Below, one piece after another: positions 61,501 to 64,000 of a stretch of DNA of 64,000 nt. The notes beneath the pieces were generated by a model that saw only the letters and a list, made by a program, of their open reading frames with translations, was not told the DNA's origin and did no database searches. The stretch is from Phoebastria nigripes. Lineage: Eukaryota; Chordata; Aves; Procellariiformes; Diomedeidae. Numbering within the stretch: position 1 is the first letter of the stretch; each line of letters opens with the position of its first letter. Made by a program: the position numbers and the translations under genes. Location: contig JAYKAV010003087.1 in NCBI GenBank assembly GCA_035582835.1, forward strand, positions 446,841 through 510,840, written 5' to 3'.

Positions 61501-62422
61501 GTGAGCCTTTTAGTCCTGTCTGCCAGTGTATTTGTTTCCTTTCTAACTTAAGTTGGGTTTGCTTTACTTTTAATGCTGTCCCCAGCAAAAGAATGAGTCA
61601 CCTCTTGCAAGTGGATCTGTGTTCCAGAACAATGCAAGTTTTTATACATGAACTGAACAGTTTTCAAAGTCAGGAGAATGCAAAACTAACAGGTTCTTTA
61701 GAATATACTTGAACTGCTGTTGATCACTAAATAGTTGCAGCCAGATCCTTTGCTGATGCAAATAGGCATAACCTCCATTGATTTCAATAGGGCTGTGTCA
61801 AGCCTTTACAATAAGATATTGGGTAGGGAGCTGTTACCACCCTATTTTCAGATTTTATTGTAAAGGATTCTTGCAATGTCTTCTCTTGAGGGGCTGTCAT
61901 ATCATTGCTTGCAACAGGCTTTAGATGCTGAATAAATGAAATTGTTTTAATTTTCCTCTGCTCAGTAAGTATTGCCAGCCTGGTCAATACTGCCAGTCAT
62001 TTGAAATAAGGCTCTTTATTTGCTGGAGCATCCATGAAGTTCTAGATCACCAGATCTCCTTCCTCCCCAAGGAAGGCTCTGTTTCTTGGATTTTTATTCC
62101 AAGGTCCAGCATACAGAGTCAGTAGCTAATATCAGCTCAGAAAAGATGGAACAGGAGATGTCCCAGCTCTAGGACTGAAAACAAATGTCAGATTTCTCAT
62201 GCTCATGTTGGCTGCTTAGTCCTGTGTGGTAGACTGGTCAGAGTTAAAAAACCGCTGCCTTGACAAAGAAGGCACCATATTATGGTTGCCTGTGAATGAG
62301 TTATTTTATCACTTTCTTCAGAAGGAATAAAAGCATTTGGAAGTAAGGAAAAATTTATAGTAAACATGGTTACTGCTATTGAAAAATCAGGTGTCTGAGG
62401 TTCATTAATTTTTTTGGCTTTG
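55561..62422. other. Non-coding stretch, no gene recognised
   Basis: About 6.9 kb right of the array with ordinary base composition. It would be intronic to a plus-strand transcript from the CpG island. Short frames (for example plus 59738-59947, 60604-60807 and 61212-61460) have no recognisable peptide or splice support. I see no named repeat. Confidence 0.5.
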
Positions 62423-63010
62423 TGTCCTGGTTCCGGCTGGGACAGAGTTAACTTTCTTCCCAGTAGCTTGGGGGGTGTGCGCTGTGTTTTGGGTTTGGTA
62501 TAATAGGAGTGCTGATGGCCCATTGATGTTTTGGGTGTTGCTGGGTGGTGCTTGCACCGGGCACTTTTCGGCCTCCAATGTCCTGCCAGGTGCATGGGAA
62601 GCTGGCGGGGGGTGCACAGCTGGGGTGGTTGACCCAGCTGGCCAATGGGGTATTCCATACCATGTGACGTCATGCTCAGTATAAAAACTAACTGTGGGGG
62701 GGCAGGGCTCTGGGTTCTGGGATGGGCTCGTGTGTTTTTNGGGCACGTGTCGGTTNGGCAACGCGTCGGTTCGGGCGGGTGGTGAGCAGTTGCATTGTGC
62801 ATCGCCTGCTTTGTATGTTGTTGTTGTTATCATTGTTACTATTACTGTTCTACTTTGTTTTATTTCAATTATTAAACTGTTTTTCTCTCAACCCGTGAGT
62901 TTTCCTACTCGTGCCCTCCCAATTCTCTCCCCCATCCCACCGGAGCGGGGAGGGGGTGCGAGCAAGNGGCTGTGTGGTGTTTAGGTGCTGGCCAGGGTTA
63001 AACCACGACA
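62423..63010 (+). mobile_element. 5' LTR of an ERVK-like provirus
   Basis: A 588-bp LTR starting TGTCCTGGTTCCGGCTGGGA and ending GGGTTAAACCACGACA, directly followed by a primer binding site. The U3 part has a CCAAT box (62642-62646), a perfect CRE palindrome TGACGTCA (62665-62672) and a TATAAAAA box (62680-62687). ATTAAA at 62871-62876 is the likely polyadenylation signal at the R/U5 side. The family is the same as the solo LTRs at 19574-20170 and, especially, 20716-21284. The provirus continues out of the window, so neither its 3' LTR nor the target-site duplication can be checked. Confidence 0.93.
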
Positions 63011-63018
63011 GTCCTTTT

Positions 63019-63036
63019 TGGCGCCCGACGTGGGGC
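63019..63036 (+). promoter_or_regulatory. Retroviral primer binding site, lysine-tRNA type
   Basis: The 18 bases tggcgcccgacgtggggc begin 8 bases after the LTR end. They match the primer binding site complementary to the 3' end of tRNA-Lys(1,2), used by betaretroviruses, with one difference at the tenth base. This places the provirus with the ERVK-like (betaretrovirus-related) group. Confidence 0.85.
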
Positions 63037-63525
63037 TCGAAGGGTTTGAGATAACAACAGATTAACTAGAGCATAGTAAGGAATTTATATCTGTTAACAG
63101 TTGTTGGTCACAATATTAGTTTATCTGACCTGCATCATGTTCTTGTTTTTGCTGTACATGTTAAAGATTGGTGTTGGTTTCTGTGGTCTGCTGTGCTCTG
63201 CAGTGATTAGTGATGTTTTGCCTGGGAGATTTGTTATTAAAACGCTGGCATTGGGCATTATCTGGGTGTTGTACTGAAGCTGCTACTGTACTTTGGGTAC
63301 CACCTCTTGGAGACAATTAGCAATTATACCTCTTCCTCTGAGGAGCTTTTTATGGAGGAAATAATACAGAATGGCACCTTCCTCTATGTTTTCTCCTTTG
63401 TTACAACAACTTGTCAGTACCTTGAACATCCCTTGGTAGTTAAGATACACCTATTGGAATATTGTTTTGGTTTTGTCTAAGGTTAATAAGCAATTCAAGA
63501 ACATCATGCAGAGACCTGCCCCAAG
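63037..63525 (+). other. Proviral leader, no clear open frame
   Basis: About 490 bp of T-rich sequence lie between the primer binding site and the first gag-like frame. It would hold the packaging signal and, in an active element, the splice donor. I could not point to either. ATG triplets here open only short frames. Confidence 0.6.
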
Positions 63526-64000
63526 GTGGATAGTTATGAGTGGCAGGGTGGGTGGGATAGCATGGGCAAATGCCTAGGACGGTGGGCACCCCCAGTGTTT
63601 TGGAACTTCACCCCNGAACAAGTGCAAAATCCTGAGAAGTTAGTAGAATATTTGGAAGAAGTATGCTGTCACCCTGGCAATTCTAGGGAGACACAGATCA
63701 CTGCAATGTGCTGGGGCCTGGCCCATGCCTACTGAGCCCTGTTTAACACTATTCAGAACCCTCAAGGGGAACAAAGGGTCTCTGGATCTGAGGACAGAAC
63801 AACGGGGCCTGCAGCTACCCCGCTCCCCACGGCAGGCATGGCGGCTACCCCAGCCCCCTGCAAGAGAGAACCAACCTGTGCTGGTATCAGTTGCCCCTAT
63901 ACAACAAAGAAAGTACACAAGAAAGTCAGCTTGCTTAGTAAGGGATGAAAATGAACCAGGACCATCAAGAGAAGAGGAAGAGGCAGAACCCGTAAATGAG
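63526..64000 (+). pseudogene. gag: gag N-terminal remnant of the ERVK-like provirus, cut by window edge
   Basis: A tryptophan-rich open segment (GWDSMGKCLGRWAPPVFWNF and following) runs from about 63506, where its frame is open upstream of the GTG at 63526, to a TGA at 63733-63735. Beyond the stop the same frame continues with a threonine/proline/alanine-rich part to about 63900. Then the plausible reading moves to a neighbouring frame with an acidic EEEEAEP stretch that is open to the window end. So at least one stop and one frameshift break it. The composition (compact N-terminal domain, then a flexible Pro/Ala-rich linker) suits the matrix region of a retroviral Gag. No late motif, capsid or zinc knuckle lies inside the window. 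Confidence 0.7.

Noticed and set aside
62203..62833. Overlapping minus-strand frames of up to 199 codons across the LTR
   Set aside because: They run antisense through the LTR promoter region and recur in the solo LTR at 20716-21284 as a by-product of the shared sequence. No domain is seen.

Overview
The window reads as bird nuclear DNA. The evidence is CR1-type LINEs on both strands, an ERVL solo LTR, several copies of one ERVK-like LTR family, and AT-rich non-coding DNA with one CpG island. A non-galliform bird is a guess from the look of the CR1 and LTR subfamilies and was not tested. No complete protein-coding gene can be read. Isolated Ns are scattered every one to few kb, with one cluster at 18065-18087.

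Layout. 1-78 is a 15-bp minisatellite that runs off the left edge. From 79 to about 51500 the sequence is intron-like or intergenic and is interrupted by repeats. These are CR1 3' ends on the minus strand (3090-3603 and 6765-7560), a 3.4-kb 5'-truncated CR1 on the plus strand (15218-18614), two solo LTRs of one family in opposite orientation (19574-20170 plus, 20716-21284 minus), an older CR1 (23310-24520 plus), an ERVL solo LTR with a 5-bp target-site duplication (31253-32028) and an old CR1 (38459-39540 minus). All CR1 and LTR coding remnants are broken.

About 51530-51870 is a CpG island with GC boxes. Plausible first exons leave it in both directions: a minus-strand one ending at a donor at 51523/51524 and a plus-strand one ending at a donor at 51867/51868. 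I read it as a divergent promoter. In the minus direction I found short exon-like segments with good splice signals at 45320-45371, 22565-22659, 12153-12247 and 10402-10500. The last two join in phase and end at a stop codon, so they may be the 3' end of a gene running from the island leftwards. I do not recognise the product, and the set is a hypothesis.

From 51890 to 55560 lies the most unusual part of the window: a degenerate tandem array with a unit of about 130-175 bp. It is strongly G/T-rich on the plus strand and starts immediately downstream of the plus-strand first exon. Its strand asymmetry fits a region transcribed rightwards with R-loop potential. The long minus-strand reading frames over it come from its lack of stop codons.

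55570-62420 is unremarkable non-coding DNA. At 62423 an ERVK-like provirus begins: a 588-bp 5' LTR with a consensus CRE, CCAAT and TATA, a lysine-tRNA-type primer binding site at 63019-63036, a leader, and a broken gag start that is cut by the right edge of the window.
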